64,000 nucleotides of DNA from Bradyrhizobium sp. BR 10289. GTDB taxonomy: Bacteria > Pseudomonadota > Alphaproteobacteria > Rhizobiales > Xanthobacteraceae. The stretch covers positions 248,001 to 312,000 of the forward strand of contig NZ_JACOFR010000002.1 of NCBI RefSeq assembly GCF_019455385.1, in the 5' to 3' direction. This document shows positions 26,392 through 41,826 of the stretch, piece by piece. The translations under genes were made by a program, and so were the position numbers. The notes beneath the pieces were generated by a model, which ran no database searches, was not told the DNA's origin, and worked only from the letters and a program-made list of their open reading frames with translations. The number at the start of each line of letters is the position of its first letter. Positions within the stretch are counted from its first letter, which is position 1.

Positions 26392-27525
26392 TTATTTATT
26401 TGGGTTGATGAGGAATTTTTCGCCGGTGGCCCGTTTGGCGTAGGCCGCGATGTTGGCGGGATCGAGCGCTTCCTGAAGCGAAACTGTCTTGGTGTAGTGG
26501 CTGGCGAAAGTGGTCTTCAATTCGCTCACGACACGCTGGCGCAGCCGTCCGATATCGGCCGGCCCGATCTTCTGGAGGAACGGGGTCAGGAGCCAGCCGC
26601 CGACGCCCCAAGCCATGCCGAAGCCGCGCGGCAACTCGATCGGACGGGTATCGAGCCCACCGTAGACATAGACCTGCTTGTGCACCATGGAGCCATAGCG
26701 GCTGTATTCCTTGGCGGTCTTGTTGATCGCGATTTCCATGCAGTTGAGGATGTCGCCGGCAAGCTTGCCGCCGCCGATGGCGTCGAACGCGATGGTGGCT
26801 CCGGTCTCGACCAGCGCATTGGTGAGATCGTCCAGGAAGCTCGGCTTGCTGGAATCGACGACGTGCTTGGCGCCGATCTTCTTCAGGATCTCCGCCTGCT
26901 CCTGGCTGCGCACGATGTTGACGAGCGGGATGCCGTCCTTGATGCAGATCTTGTTGAGCATCTGGCCGAGATTGGAGGCGGCCGCAGTGTGCACCAGCGC
27001 CTTGTGGCCCTCGCGTCGCATCGTCTCGGTCATGCCGAGCGCGGTGAGCGGATTGACGAACCAGGACGCGCCTTCCGCCGCACTGGTGCCCTCGGGCAGC
27101 ACCTGGCAGTCCCTCACCTTCATGGTCCGGTACTGCGAGTACATGGCGCCGCCGATCATCGCGACCGTCTTGCCCATCAGCGCCTTCGCAGCATCGGACG
27201 CGCCGGTCTTGATGACGACGCCTGCCCCTTCATTGCCGACCGGCAGGGACTGGTCGAGCCGCGCCCCCATCGCGCGCATCGCGCCGTCAGGCACCTTTGC
27301 GGTGATGATCGGCGCCTCCTTCGTGCCGGAGGCCTTGGCCGTGCTCATGTCGGCGGCGCCGATAAGCAGGCCGAGATCGGACGGGTTGATCGGCGCCGCC
27401 TCGACGCGGACGACGACCTCGTCGTCCGCCGGCTCGGGGGTCGGCACGTCCACAAGCGAGATCTCGAGCTCACCGCTCGTCTTGATCAGCGAACGCAGTT
27501 GCAGTCCGGTCTTGCCGTCGCTCAT
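26392..27525 (-). CDS. Zinc-less MDR oxidoreductase (quinone reductase-like)
   Basis: A 377-residue medium-chain dehydrogenase/reductase. The GroES-like part (VRVEAAPINPSDLGLLIG, LPVGNEGAGVV) lacks the structural and catalytic zinc cysteines. The NADPH-binding part has ALVHTAAASNLGQMLNKIC. The profile suggests a quinone oxidoreductase or enoyl reductase. The start at 27525 (MSDGKTGLQLRSLI) lies after a GGGGAGG ribosome-binding site; the longer open frame is Ser/Pro/Arg-rich shadow. It follows eno with 49 bases between the genes. Confidence 0.88.
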   Translation of the reverse strand: MSDGKTGLQLRSLIKTSGELEISLVDVPTPEPADDEVVVRVEAAPINPSDLGLLIGAADMSTAKASGTKEAPIITAKVPDGAMRAMGARLDQSLPVGNEGAGVVIKTGASDAAKALMGKTVAMIGGAMYSQYRTMKVRDCQVLPEGTSAAEGASWFVNPLTALGMTETMRREGHKALVHTAAASNLGQMLNKICIKDGIPLVNIVRSQEQAEILKKIGAKHVVDSSKPSFLDDLTNALVETGATIAFDAIGGGKLAGDILNCMEIAINKTAKEYSRYGSMVHKQVYVYGGLDTRPIELPRGFGMAWGVGGWLLTPFLQKIGPADIGRLRQRVVSELKTTFASHYTKTVSLQEALDPANIAAYAKRATGEKFLINPNK

Positions 27526-27574
27526 GTCGAACCTCCCCTGTCCTTCTTTCGCGCTTTCGCGCGGTGACGCTGGC

Positions 27575-30244
<2,670 letters not shown>

Positions 30245-30248
<4 letters not shown>

Positions 30249-32119
30249 TATGCGCTCAGCAGATCGACCTTGGCGTTGGCGGCGACCAGCCGCCGCGCCA
30301 GGATGGCGGCGAGATTGCGCATGATCTTCAGCGACGCGTCCGGATGCAGCCGCCGATAATCGGCAAAGCTGTCGAGCGGCAGTTCGAGGCAGGTGACAGG
30401 CGTGTCGGCAAAGACGTCGGCGCTGCGGCTCTGCTCGAGCATCGCCATCTCGCCGAATTCCATGCCGGGGCCGAGCGAGGCGAGCCGCACGCCGCTGCGC
30501 AGCTTGACGCTGACCATGCCGCTCTGGAGGAAGAACAGCGAATTGGCGGGCTCGCCGGCGGCGATGATGCGCTGGCCGGCGGCGTAATAGCGCGTGGTCG
30601 ACAGTTTAACGATTGCGGCGATCTCGTCCGCGTCGAGTTCGGCGAGCAGCGCCTGCTCGCCGAGATGCGAACTCTCCTTCACATCGGTGAAGCCGCCAAA
30701 GCGGTAGATGACCTGGTCCTCGGCCCATTCGATGGCATCATCGAGCAACGCAAATCGCCGCAGCCGGCGCGGATCGGCCGTACGCGTGGAGATCGCCGCC
30801 CATACGGCGGAGGTCTCCTCGACCCCCGAGAGAACGGCAGTGACATCGGCATTGCCGAGCGCGGTCAGCGTCTCGCCGAGCAGTTCGGCGCCGGCGGCCG
30901 TGATATCGGGGACGCGGCGGAAATCGATGATCAGCAGCGGCGCGTTCGGCGGCTCGCTGGTGAGCCTTCGCGTGACATAGTCGATGGTGCCGAAATTCAT
31001 CGCGCCGACCAGCTCGAGCACCCGGACGTCGCTGTGGCGTTCGTCGAGGATCTGCTGCTCGCGCGGCTGGCGGCTGCGGCGCGAGGAGATGCCGTAGATG
31101 TCGTAGTCCGCCATGATGCTCGTCCGCACATCGGCGTTGCGGTTGAGCATATGCAGATCGAACCGGGCCGACAGCGCCTCGCAGACCTTGAGGCCGCGCA
31201 CACTGTTGAAATGATTGTCGAGCAGCGGCGAGAAGGTGCCGAGCCCGAGCTGTGAGGGCAGCGCCGCGACAATGCCGCCGCCCACCCCGCTCTTGGCGGG
31301 AATGCCGACGCGGTAGGTCCATTCGCCGGCATAATCGTACATGCCCGAGCTCGTCATCACCGACAGGGTGCGCGCGACGATGTGCGGCGTGATCACCTGA
31401 ACGCCCGTCACCGGATTGATGCCGCGATTGGCAAGCGTTGCCGCCATCACCGCGAGATCGCGCGCCGTCACCAGGATCGCGCATTGGCGGAAATAGACAT
31501 CGAGCACGGCATCGACATCATCGGGCAGCACCGCGTAATTCCGCAGCAGCCAGGCAATGGCCCGGTTGCGATTGCCGGTCGCGGTCTCCGAGGCGTGCAC
31601 GGCTTCGTCGACGCCGAGCTCGCGCCCGGCGAACTGGCTCAGTTTTGCGCGGACGCGCTCGAAGGCGCCGCTGCCGTCGACCTCGTAGATCAGGCCCGAG
31701 CAGGCGATGGCGCCGGCATTGACCATCGGATTGAACGGACGATTGTCGTTGGTAAGCCGGATCGAATTGAAAGCCTCGCCGCTCGGCTCGACGCCGATGG
31801 TGGCCGCGACCCGTTCCTCGCCAACCGCCTCCAGCGCCAGCGCGAAGACGAAGGCCTTCGAGACCGACTGGATCGTGAAGGGGACCGCGCTGTCACCGAC
31901 CTCATAGACATGGCCGTCGATGGTGACGAGCGCGATGCCAAAATGATCGGGATTGGCGCGCTTCAGCTCGGGGATGTAGTCGGCGAGCTCGCCGGACTTA
32001 TCGGTCCGGAATTGCTCGTGGCATTCGGTCAGGAAACGCCGCAGCGGTGGCCTGGTGGGATATCCGGCCGATCGGGCGACGCTGGCTGCGTTGGGCGAAC
32101 GGCGGGTCTGGGCGTCCAC
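30245..32119 (-). CDS. glsA: Glutaminase fused to STAS and cNMP-binding domains
   Basis: A 624-residue three-domain protein. Residues of about 20-310 form a serine-dependent glutaminase (SVSKAF with the Ser-x-x-Lys pair, NDNRPFNPMVNAGAI, GIPAKSGVGGGI) that turns glutamine into glutamate and ammonia. Residues of about 355-470 resemble a STAS domain (LIIDFRRVPDITAAGAELL). Residues of about 490-610 form a cyclic-nucleotide-binding domain (IIAAGEPANSLFFLQSG, GPGMEFGEMAML). GTG at 32119 is preferred, with GAGG nine bases upstream; a TTG lies 8 codons earlier. The extra domains suggest allosteric control, possibly by cAMP; that is inference. Confidence 0.92.
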
Positions 32120-32266
32120 GGTCTCACACCTCGATTTGCTCAAAAACCAAGCAATTCATGTGCCATGTATACCGGAGAAGACTGTGGCACGGTGCCGCGA
32201 GAAAGACGACGGCGGCGCGGCCTGACGCTGCGGTGGACCCACAATTGTACCGCTCGGTCCGGCAGC

Positions 32267-34360
32267 TTACGCAACCGCCCTCACCTTGCTGATGAACCCG
32301 TCCACCTCCGAGGTCAGCGAGGTCGACTGGCCTGACAGATTGGCTGCGGCCTGCAGCACGCCGGACGCGGCGCGGCCGGTCTCGCTTGCCGCCGACGACA
32401 CGGTTGCGATGTTGCGCGTCACGGTCGAGGTGGCTTCCGCGGTGTGCTGCACGGTGTTGGCGATCTCGGCGGTGGCCTTGTTCTGCTCCTCGATTGCCGC
32501 CGCGATGGTGCGATTGATTGTCGAGACTTCCTCGATCGTCTTGACGATGCCGTCGATCGCAGAGACCGCCTTCTGGGTCGCACCCTGAATCTCCGTGATC
32601 TGGGCGCTGATCTCTTCGGTCGCCTTCGCCGTCTGCGAGGCCAGGTTCTTCACCTCGCTCGCGACCACCGCAAACCCGCGTCCGGATTCGCCGGCTCGCG
32701 CGGCCTCGATGGTCGCGTTCAATGCCAGCAGATTGGTCTGGCCGGCGATCGAGGTGATGAGGCCGATGACCTCGCCGATGCGGTCGGCGCCGTCGGCGAG
32801 CGCCCGCATGGTGCTGTCGGTCTCCTTGACGGTGACGACCGCCTGCTCGGTGGCGCGGGTTGCCTGCTCGACCTGGCGATTGATCTCGCGAATGGAGGCG
32901 TTGAGCTCTTCGGCAGCGGCGGCAACGGTCTGCACGCCGCTGCCGACCTGGTCAGCAAGGGTGGAAGCCGAGCCGGCCTGGGTCTGGGCCTCGGCCGCTG
33001 TGCCCGACATCGAGCGCGCCGTCGTCTCCAACTCGCCCGAGGCGTTCGACAGCGTCTGCACCATCTGACCGATACGGCTTTCGAACTGCCGCACGAGGCC
33101 GGCCATCTCGGACGCACGCTTCTCTTTCTCGGCGCGTTCGGCGGCCTGGTCGCTCGACAGGCGCTCGGCGTTGATCATTGCATCCTTGAACACTTGCAGC
33201 GCCGAGGCCATCCGTCCGATCTCGTCGTTGCGACCGAGGCCCGGCACGTCGCCGGCGAAATCATGCGCGGCGAACCGGGTCATGACGCCGGTGATCGCGG
33301 TCAGCGGCCGAGTCACGCGGTTGCGCGTCAACAGCATGCCCCCGATGGTCATCGCCAGCGATGCCGGCAGCAACACCCCAAACAGAATCAGGCTGAAGCG
33401 GGCGCGCGAGGCGCCGTCTTCGGCGCGCGCGATCATGTTGGCGAGCGCGGTCTGAGTGACGATGACGACATTGTTGGCACCGACCAGTTGGCGATCGCGA
33501 AAATCGATCCCGGCAACGCCTGCGGGGTCGCCGGCAAGCAGCTTGGTCGCGATCGTATTGCGCTCGTCGCTGAGTCCGCCAGAGATTTCCGGCTCGGCGT
33601 TACGGATCGCTTGCAGCAAGTCGGGCGAAGCCACGTTCGGGCTGAGGTCACGCACCACCAGCCAGGACTGCTGGATGCGGCCGCGCAGGTCTGCGAAGGC
33701 GACGCCGTCGGCTGCGGTCCAGGTCTTGTTGGCGAGTATCGAGGAGAACTGAACCAGAATGGTCTGACCGACGTTGGCGCGGGCTTGCCAGGACGCCTGC
33801 TTGGCGATCAGAAGCCGATCGACAACGGGATCGATCAATGTCATCGCGCCGTCGACATGAGCGGTGACATCGCCGATCGCCTCCATATAGGCGTCGCTGA
33901 TCTTGGCCCAGTTCGGCTGTAGGTTCGGATCACGTGCACCCTTCTCCTGCTTCAGAGCCGCGATCGCGCGCGGCCGCAGCTCCTCGAGCTGTGCCCAGAT
34001 GCCACGGAGCTTGTCGAGCTTGGCGCCAAGACCGGGCTCATCGACGGAGGCGAGGCTCTGCAAGGCTTGCGCATGATTCTTCGTCACGGTGGCGCGCTGC
34101 CCGGCGAGGCTGCTGATAGTGCTGTCCGGCGCGGGAGCGGCCGACGCCAGAAAGCTCAGCGTGTCACCCCGCTCCAGGCGAAAGATCACCAGCGTATTGG
34201 TGAGGTCGCGGCTGGCAACCGCAAGCGAGACGATGCGGTTGCTGTCCGAGTAGCGGGTGACCGCGAGCTTCAATGCATAGGCACAGATGACGACGAGGAC
34301 GAGGCCGAGGGACCCGACCACCGCCCCGAGGAGACGGGCGACCGAACGCTGCTTTTGCAT
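32267..34360 (-). CDS. Methyl-accepting chemotaxis protein
   Basis: A 697-residue chemoreceptor. Transmembrane helix 1 (about 9-30) precedes a roughly 280-residue periplasmic helical sensor that begins [13 protein letters not shown], reminiscent of a NIT-type nitrate/nitrite sensor. Helix 2 (about 315-338, [20 protein letters not shown]), a HAMP domain and a signalling domain (about 440-690) with the hairpin tip [19 protein letters not shown] follow. ATG at 34360 is chosen over a TTG 15 codons upstream that lacks a ribosome-binding site. No che genes are adjacent. Confidence 0.93.
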   Translation of the reverse strand: MQKQRSVARLLGAVVGSLGLVLVVICAYALKLAVTRYSDSNRIVSLAVASRDLTNTLVIFRLERGDTLSFLASAAPAPDSTISSLAGQRATVTKNHAQALQSLASVDEPGLGAKLDKLRGIWAQLEELRPRAIAALKQEKGARDPNLQPNWAKISDAYMEAIGDVTAHVDGAMTLIDPVVDRLLIAKQASWQARANVGQTILVQFSSILANKTWTAADGVAFADLRGRIQQSWLVVRDLSPNVASPDLLQAIRNAEPEISGGLSDERNTIATKLLAGDPAGVAGIDFRDRQLVGANNVVIVTQTALANMIARAEDGASRARFSLILFGVLLPASLAMTIGGMLLTRNRVTRPLTAITGVMTRFAAHDFAGDVPGLGRNDEIGRMASALQVFKDAMINAERLSSDQAAERAEKEKRASEMAGLVRQFESRIGQMVQTLSNASGELETTARSMSGTAAEAQTQAGSASTLADQVGSGVQTVAAAAEELNASIREINRQVEQATRATEQAVVTVKETDSTMRALADGADRIGEVIGLITSIAGQTNLLALNATIEAARAGESGRGFAVVASEVKNLASQTAKATEEISAQITEIQGATQKAVSAIDGIVKTIEEVSTINRTIAAAIEEQNKATAEIANTVQHTAEATSTVTRNIATVSSAASETGRAASGVLQAAANLSGQSTSLTSEVDGFISKVRAVA

Positions 34361-34501
34361 CGACTGATCCACAGATGTTGCCGCCCTTTCGCGGTTCGCG
34401 GGCAATCTATGAAGCGAACGGTGAGATTTGACTTAAGATCGAACGGACTTGGCTGCCATTTTTTCCCGGAAAACTACGGGAATGGTAGCGCGATACGTCC
34501 G

Positions 34502-35713
34502 TCAGGGCTGTGCGTCCGCCGGTGCTCGCGACCTGAGCCACCGGGCGCAAACGAGGCCCAGCGCCACCATGATCGCGGCGCTCGCAAGCAGGGTCGGCAC
34601 CTTGCCGCCATGGTGGAGCCCGAAGCCATAGGCGAGCGGTCCGACTGTCTGCCCCATGAAGAAGAAGAACGAGTGCAGCGACATCGCGGTTGCCCGCGCC
34701 TCGATCGTCAGCTCGCTGGCGAACACCTGCAGGCAGCCATGGATCATGTAGAATCCCCAGCCCATCGCCAGCATGCTGACGAACTGGAGCTTCCAGCCTG
34801 GACCAAACGCGAGGAAGGCGAGCTGGAGCGCCACGATGCTGCCGCCGGCGATCATCATGCCCTTGACGCCGAGCCGCGGCAGGAAGCGCGAGACGGTGAG
34901 CGTGTAGAACAAGCCGCCGACCGCAAACCCTGCGATGACGATGCCCGCGATCGACAGCGATTTCTCGCCGAGATCGAACAGGAATGCGGCAATGAAGGGA
35001 AACAGGCCGACCACGCAGCAGCCCTCGATGAACACGGCCGAATAGCAGTAGCGCGTGTTGGGATTGGCGAAGATGGTGCGATAGCCCTGCTTGAGCGTTT
35101 TCAGGTCGGTCTTCGGCGGTGCGGTCAGCGCGGCGCCGCGAAACCCCGCCGCCACCGCGACGGCCGCGATCAGGCCGAGCGCGCCGAGGAGCATGAGCAC
35201 GCCGCGCCAGCCGACGAGATCGCCGATGATGCCGGAGGCGGACGCACCGAGCAGATTGCCTGTCATCGACCCCGCCATCGTGCGCCCGATCGCAACCTGC
35301 CGCTTGGCCGGCGCGACGAGGTCGGCGGTGAGACCAAGCGCCACCGGAAACACGCCGCCGGAGGCAATGCCGGCCAGGATGCGGCTTGCAAACAGGCCCG
35401 AGAACGAGGTGGCGAGCGCCCCCAGAATGCAGGAAACGCCAAGCAGGGCCAGGCACGCCGTCATCAACCGCGCCTTGCCGAACAGATCGGCGGCAGCTCC
35501 AATCGCCGGCTGCACCAGCGCGTAGATCAAGGCGAATCCGGCAGCGATGCTCGCGGCCGTCGTGATGCTGATCGAAAAATCGTCCGCAATGTGCGGCAGA
35601 ACGGGATCGAGCGCGCGCGCCGACAGCGCCGCCGAAAAGCCCGCGAGCGCAATGATGTTGATCGCGGGCGGAAACTTCTGGTCCTGGGGCGGCCTGCTCA
35701 CCTTCTGGTGCAT
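34502..35713 (-). CDS. MFS transporter
   Basis: A 403-residue major facilitator with about 12 transmembrane helices. The family loop motifs appear as ADLFGKARLMT and GASASGIIGDLVGWRGVL. It resembles drug/arabinose-type exporters, but the substrate is not predictable. The ATG overlaps the kdsA stop as TGATG, so it is translated by coupling to kdsA. The C-terminus RSRAPADAQP is short and hydrophilic. A small inverted repeat lies downstream towards the chemoreceptor gene. Confidence 0.92.
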   Translation of the reverse strand: MHQKVSRPPQDQKFPPAINIIALAGFSAALSARALDPVLPHIADDFSISITTAASIAAGFALIYALVQPAIGAAADLFGKARLMTACLALLGVSCILGALATSFSGLFASRILAGIASGGVFPVALGLTADLVAPAKRQVAIGRTMAGSMTGNLLGASASGIIGDLVGWRGVLMLLGALGLIAAVAVAAGFRGAALTAPPKTDLKTLKQGYRTIFANPNTRYCYSAVFIEGCCVVGLFPFIAAFLFDLGEKSLSIAGIVIAGFAVGGLFYTLTVSRFLPRLGVKGMMIAGGSIVALQLAFLAFGPGWKLQFVSMLAMGWGFYMIHGCLQVFASELTIEARATAMSLHSFFFFMGQTVGPLAYGFGLHHGGKVPTLLASAAIMVALGLVCARWLRSRAPADAQP

Positions 35714-36576
35714 CAGCGGCCAGCGCCCTTTGACATGCTCTTGGTCACCGCGTCGAACGCCATCAGCCCTGCGATCAATCCCTCGAACTCACGCAACGGC
35801 ACCATATTGGGCCCGTCGGACGGCGCACGATCAGGATCGGGATGGGTCTCGATGAAAACGCCGGCGACACCGACAGCGACGGCCGCACGCGCGAGCACCG
35901 GAACGAATTCACGCTCGCCGCCCGAGGACGCGCCTTTCCCGCCCGGCTGCTGCACCGAATGGGTGGCGTCGAAGATCACCGGCGCGCCGGTGGTGCGCGC
36001 CATGATCGGCAGTGCGCGCATGTCGGAGACCAGCGTGTTGTAGCCGAAGGAGACGCCGCGCTCGGTGACGAGCACGTTGGGGTTGTTGGCGCTGGTGATC
36101 TTGGTCACGACATTGGTCATGTCCCAGGGCGCCAGAAATTGCCCCTTCTTGACGTTGACGACCTTGCCCGTTGCGGCCGCGGCAAGAAGCAAATCGGTCT
36201 GCCGGCACAGGAACGCCGGGATCTGCAGCACGTCCACAGCTTGCGCCACCTCGGCACATTGCGCGGCATCGTGCACGTCGGTCAGCACCGGCAGGCCGAG
36301 CGAGGAACGGATCTCGGCGAAGATCGGCAGCGACTGCGAAAGGCCAAGGCCGCGCGCGGCAGAGGCGCTGGTGCGGTTGGCTTTGTCGAACGAAGTCTTG
36401 TAGACGAGGCCGATCTTCAGGCGCGCGGCGATCTCCTTCAGCGCGGATGCCACCTCCAGCGCATGCTGGCGGCTTTCGAGCTGGCAGGGTCCCGCGATGA
36501 TCGAGATCGGCAGATCATTGCCGAATTTGGTCGAGCCAACGGTGACGACAGGCGCGGCGGATGATGAAGAGCTCAA
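35713..36576 (-). CDS. kdsA: 3-deoxy-8-phosphooctulonate synthase
   Basis: A 287-residue KDO-8-phosphate synthase that joins arabinose-5-phosphate and PEP for lipid A core synthesis. Characteristic motifs are [57 protein letters not shown] and [16 protein letters not shown] at 36576 (then [13 protein letters not shown]) is chosen because GAGGGA sits six bases before it; the alternative TTG 17 codons upstream adds an unlikely leader. Its stop overlaps the MFS transporter start. Confidence 0.94.
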   Translation of the reverse strand: MSSSSSAAPVVTVGSTKFGNDLPISIIAGPCQLESRQHALEVASALKEIAARLKIGLVYKTSFDKANRTSASAARGLGLSQSLPIFAEIRSSLGLPVLTDVHDAAQCAEVAQAVDVLQIPAFLCRQTDLLLAAAATGKVVNVKKGQFLAPWDMTNVVTKITSANNPNVLVTERGVSFGYNTLVSDMRALPIMARTTGAPVIFDATHSVQQPGGKGASSGGEREFVPVLARAAVAVGVAGVFIETHPDPDRAPSDGPNMVPLREFEGLIAGLMAFDAVTKSMSKGAGR

Positions 36577-36700
36577 GGCAAATCCCTCGTTTCGGCGCGA
36601 CCATAGCCGCCATCGAGGCCTGATCAACCCTATTCGCCCCGGACGGTCAGAATATCAGGGTTGCGCCGGGGTTCCCCGGCGCGCCATGGGACGCGCCCTG

Positions 36701-37027
36701 CTATTTGACGGCAGAGAAGGCGGTCGGCGTCAGCAACTGGCTGACGATGTTGCCGACAATCTGGCCGTCGGCTTCGCTCTCGGCCCGTGCCTTGATCCAG
36801 TCGGGGTCGGTCATGAACTTGCCCCACTTGGTCTCGCGCTCGGCAAGCGACTCCCAGGCCAGGAAATAGGTCAGCTCCTGGTTGGATTCACCGATCAGCG
36901 TGGTGAAAAAGCCGGCCTGCTTGATGCCGTGCTTTTCCCAGAGCTTCAGCGTCACCGTCTCGAACCGCTTCAACAGCGCCGGCAGGCGGCCGGGCACACA
37001 ACGATAGATGCGCATTTCGTAGATCAT
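36701..37027 (-). CDS. NIPSNAP-family protein
   Basis: A 108-residue NIPSNAP/dimeric alpha-beta-barrel protein (MIYEMRIYRCVPGRLPALLKR, WESLAERETKWGKFMTDPDW). Members are small cytosolic proteins of mostly unknown activity. GGAGG lies about nine bases before the ATG. It is divergent from the response regulator gene, with about 200 bases between the two starts. Confidence 0.9.
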   Translation of the reverse strand: MIYEMRIYRCVPGRLPALLKRFETVTLKLWEKHGIKQAGFFTTLIGESNQELTYFLAWESLAERETKWGKFMTDPDWIKARAESEADGQIVGNIVSQLLTPTAFSAVK

Positions 37028-37161
37028 ATTCGTCTCCTCCCTGAACAGGTCGGGCGGTTATAACGTCTGGCCACGATGGTGTCTTGAGCCCTGCCCGGCC
37101 GGCCCCGCGGCGTTTTGCGCATGGCTAGGTTGGACCCTTGCAACGCATCGCATCCGGCTCC

Positions 37162-37179
37162 CGCAATGCTGCCGCAATG
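37162..37179 (+). promoter_or_regulatory. 11-bp-period direct repeat before response regulator
   Basis: CGCAATG-CTGC-CGCAATG: two identical heptamers 11 bp apart, as expected for a tandem-bound OmpR/PhoB-type dimer. TAGAAT, a plausible -10, begins 10 bases after the repeat, so the site covers the -35 region. The same repeat recurs at 39310-39327 before the PmtA-like gene. Autoregulation by the adjacent response regulator is inference. Confidence 0.6.
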
Positions 37180-37224
37180 ATCGGGCCGCTAGAATGGCTG
37201 AGTTGCGGTCGAGGTGCCCATTAC

Positions 37225-37899
37225 ATGCGGATTTTGCTCGTCGAAGATGAGGCGGAGATGGCCGGCGCATTGTCGTCGGCGCTGAAGCGCTACGACATGG
37301 TCGTGGACCACGCCCCGACGCTCGCCGAGGCGGAGGAGGCCATTTCCGCCGACGTCCATGCCGCCGTTCTGCTTGACCGCCAGCTCCCCGATGGAGATGG
37401 CCTGGCGCTGATCCCGAAGCTTCGCGCGCGCGCCGACGGCGTGCCGATCATCGTGCTCACCGCGCGCGGCGAGCTCGCCGACCGCATCGCCGGGCTCGAC
37501 AGCGGCGCCGATGATTATCTGGCAAAGCCATTCGCAGTCGAGGAGTTGCTGGCGCGGCTGCGTGCGGTGCTGCGGCGGCCCGCGGGCCTCTCTCCTGAAA
37601 TCATCCGCGCCGGCCGTCTCGCCTTCGATGTCGGCCATCGCGAAGCCAGCATCGACGGCCAGCCGTTCGAGCTGCCGCGCCGCGAGCTCCTGGTGCTCGA
37701 AGCCTTGATCCGCCGCATCGGCCGGACCGTGCTGCGCTCGGCGCTGGAAGAAGCGGTCTACAATTTCGACGACGAGATCCAGTCGAACGCGCTCGACACG
37801 CATATCTCGCGGCTGCGGCGCAAGCTTGCCGACGCCGAGGCGGGCGTGGAGATCCACGGCATTCGCGGTGTCGGCTATCTCCTGAAGAAACTAACATGA
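37225..37899 (+). CDS. OmpR-family response regulator
   Basis: A 224-residue response regulator. The receiver domain has the acidic pair in LLVEDEAEM, the phosphoacceptor D51 in AVLLDRQLPDG, the Thr in VLTARG and the Lys in LAKPFAVEELLARL. A winged-helix DNA-binding domain follows (about 125-222: LALDTHISRLRRKL is approximated by NALDTHISRLRRKLADAEAG). It resembles QseB/PmrA/TctD regulators. Its stop overlaps the kinase gene start by 4 bases (ATGA). Confidence 0.95.
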   Translation: MRILLVEDEAEMAGALSSALKRYDMVVDHAPTLAEAEEAISADVHAAVLLDRQLPDGDGLALIPKLRARADGVPIIVLTARGELADRIAGLDSGADDYLAKPFAVEELLARLRAVLRRPAGLSPEIIRAGRLAFDVGHREASIDGQPFELPRRELLVLEALIRRIGRTVLRSALEEAVYNFDDEIQSNALDTHISRLRRKLADAEAGVEIHGIRGVGYLLKKLT

Positions 37900-39284
37900 G
37901 CACGATCAGCGTACACCACGAGGATCCCTACTGCCTGCGCTCGCAGCTGAGTTGGCGCCTGCTCTGGCTCCAGGCTGCGATCCTGATTGCGCTGGTCGCG
38001 GTCGTCCTCGCCGGGCTGTGCGCATCCGGCTTCGTGCTCGCCGAACGCGACGAGGACCGCGTGATCGACATCGTGCAGCGCGCGCTCGCGCGTGATGCGC
38101 AGGGCGGCCTGATCATCCGCCCCACGGCCGAGCTGAGACAGTTGCGGGGCGAAACGCCCGATCTGTGGTTCCTGGTCCGCGACAAGCAAGGACATTCGCT
38201 CAGCGAAGGCACGGTGCCGGCCGAATTCGCCGCGATCGGGGGCGGCCTAGACCAGATCAGCCAGGCGCGGCTCGGCTGGCAGATGTTCGAGGACGATCCG
38301 CGCAAACCGGCGGCGCGGCTCAAGCGCGTCGACACCGACGCCGGTAACGTCCAGATCATCACGGCGACGCAGGGACGGATGACCGGCGCCAAGGCGCTGG
38401 TCATGACATCGCTTGCGTTTCTCGGCATCGCCCTGCCCGGCCTGCTGCTGATGGGAACGGCGACGTTCATTGCGACACCGATGATCGTGCAGCGCGCGTT
38501 CAGGAGGCTCGACACCACGGCCGACGAGGCGCGCCGCATCGACATTCACCAGCGCGGCGCGAGGCTCTCGGTGGAACGGATTCCGCTGGAGGTCGTGCCG
38601 CTGGTGAGCGCGATCAACGACGCGCTGGCGCGGCTCGACCAGGGCTATGCCCGCCACAAGCGCTTCGTCGCCGACGCCGCGCACGAGCTGCGCACGCCGA
38701 TCGCGATTCTCAATACGCGCCTTGAATCGCTCAGCCCCTCGCCGGACAAGACGCGGCTGCTGGAGGATGCCGCGCGGCTGGCGACGCTCGCCGAACAATT
38801 GCTCGACATCCAGCGGCTCGACCGCTGCGGCCATCCCTTCACCAACGTCAATCTCGCCGCGGTCGCGCAAAGCGTCGCCGCCGATCTCGCACCGCTGGCG
38901 ATCGCCGCCGGCTACGAGCTGGCGCTCGATGCGCCGGAGACGCCGATCGAGACGATCGGCGATGCGGCGGCGCTGGAGCGCGCACTGACCAATCTCGTGC
39001 AGAATGCGATCCAGCACGGTCCGCGCCGCGGCACCATCGGGATTCGCGTCTCCAGACCCGCATGCATCGAGGTCAGCGACGAAGGCGCCGGCATTCCCGC
39101 CGACCAGCGCGAACAGGTGTTCGAGCCGTTCTACCGGCTGGCGCCGCTCGATCGCGGCGCCGGCCTCGGCCTCAACATGGTGCGCGAGATCGTGCAGCTG
39201 CATGGTGGTCACGTCTCGGTCGCGGACGGCCCCGATAGCGGCGCCTGCTTCAGGATGACGCTGCCGCCGATGCGACAAAGCTGA
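37896..39284 (+). CDS. Sensor histidine kinase
   Basis: A 462-residue membrane kinase, partner of the overlapping response regulator. Transmembrane helix 1 (about 23-50) and helix 2 (about 170-195) flank a periplasmic sensor of about 120 residues. A HAMP-like linker leads to the dimerisation domain with phosphoacceptor H263 in AAHELRTPIAILN. The ATPase domain has N-box NLVQNAIQHGPR, G1 EVSDEGAGIPADQ and G2 GAGLGLNMV. The signal is unknown; PmrB/QseC-type kinases are the closest group by layout. Confidence 0.94.
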   Translation: MSTISVHHEDPYCLRSQLSWRLLWLQAAILIALVAVVLAGLCASGFVLAERDEDRVIDIVQRALARDAQGGLIIRPTAELRQLRGETPDLWFLVRDKQGHSLSEGTVPAEFAAIGGGLDQISQARLGWQMFEDDPRKPAARLKRVDTDAGNVQIITATQGRMTGAKALVMTSLAFLGIALPGLLLMGTATFIATPMIVQRAFRRLDTTADEARRIDIHQRGARLSVERIPLEVVPLVSAINDALARLDQGYARHKRFVADAAHELRTPIAILNTRLESLSPSPDKTRLLEDAARLATLAEQLLDIQRLDRCGHPFTNVNLAAVAQSVAADLAPLAIAAGYELALDAPETPIETIGDAAALERALTNLVQNAIQHGPRRGTIGIRVSRPACIEVSDEGAGIPADQREQVFEPFYRLAPLDRGAGLGLNMVREIVQLHGGHVSVADGPDSGACFRMTLPPMRQS

Positions 39285-39309
39285 TACAATTCGCCTTCGT
39301 CTCCGACAG

Positions 39310-39327
39310 CGCAATGCTGTCGCAATG
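39310..39327 (+). promoter_or_regulatory. 11-bp-period direct repeat before PmtA-like gene
   Basis: CGCAATG-CTGT-CGCAATG, identical to the repeat at 37162-37179 in 17 of 18 positions. It lies 69 bases before the PmtA-like ATG and 10 bases before AAACTG, a weak -10-like hexamer in the same relative place. This indicates that the response regulator also controls the methyltransferase gene (inference). Confidence 0.6.
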
Positions 39328-39396
39328 CGCTTCCCCGAAACTGCATCCGTCTCACCTCTGATCTCTCGAGGTGCAAACCAAGATGCTGGAGTGCGC

Positions 39397-41672
<2,276 letters not shown>

Positions 41673-41826
41673 CTAATCCCTCGAATACGATTCGCCAAAG
41701 CGATTCGTATTCCGCCCCAAAGATTCTGCGGGCCTGTGGGTGAGCCAAAACGAAGTGTGGTGACAGTGCCTTGATGGGGATTGTTGATGCAGGACGGTAG
41801 AAGCGGCCCTGCATGGCCCCCTTGCT

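Noticed and set aside
34450-34495. Hairpin with a run of T (CCATTTTTTCCCGG...CCGGGAATGG-like) as a terminator of the MFS gene
   Set aside because: The T-run lies on the wrong side for minus-strand transcription and the stem is imperfect.
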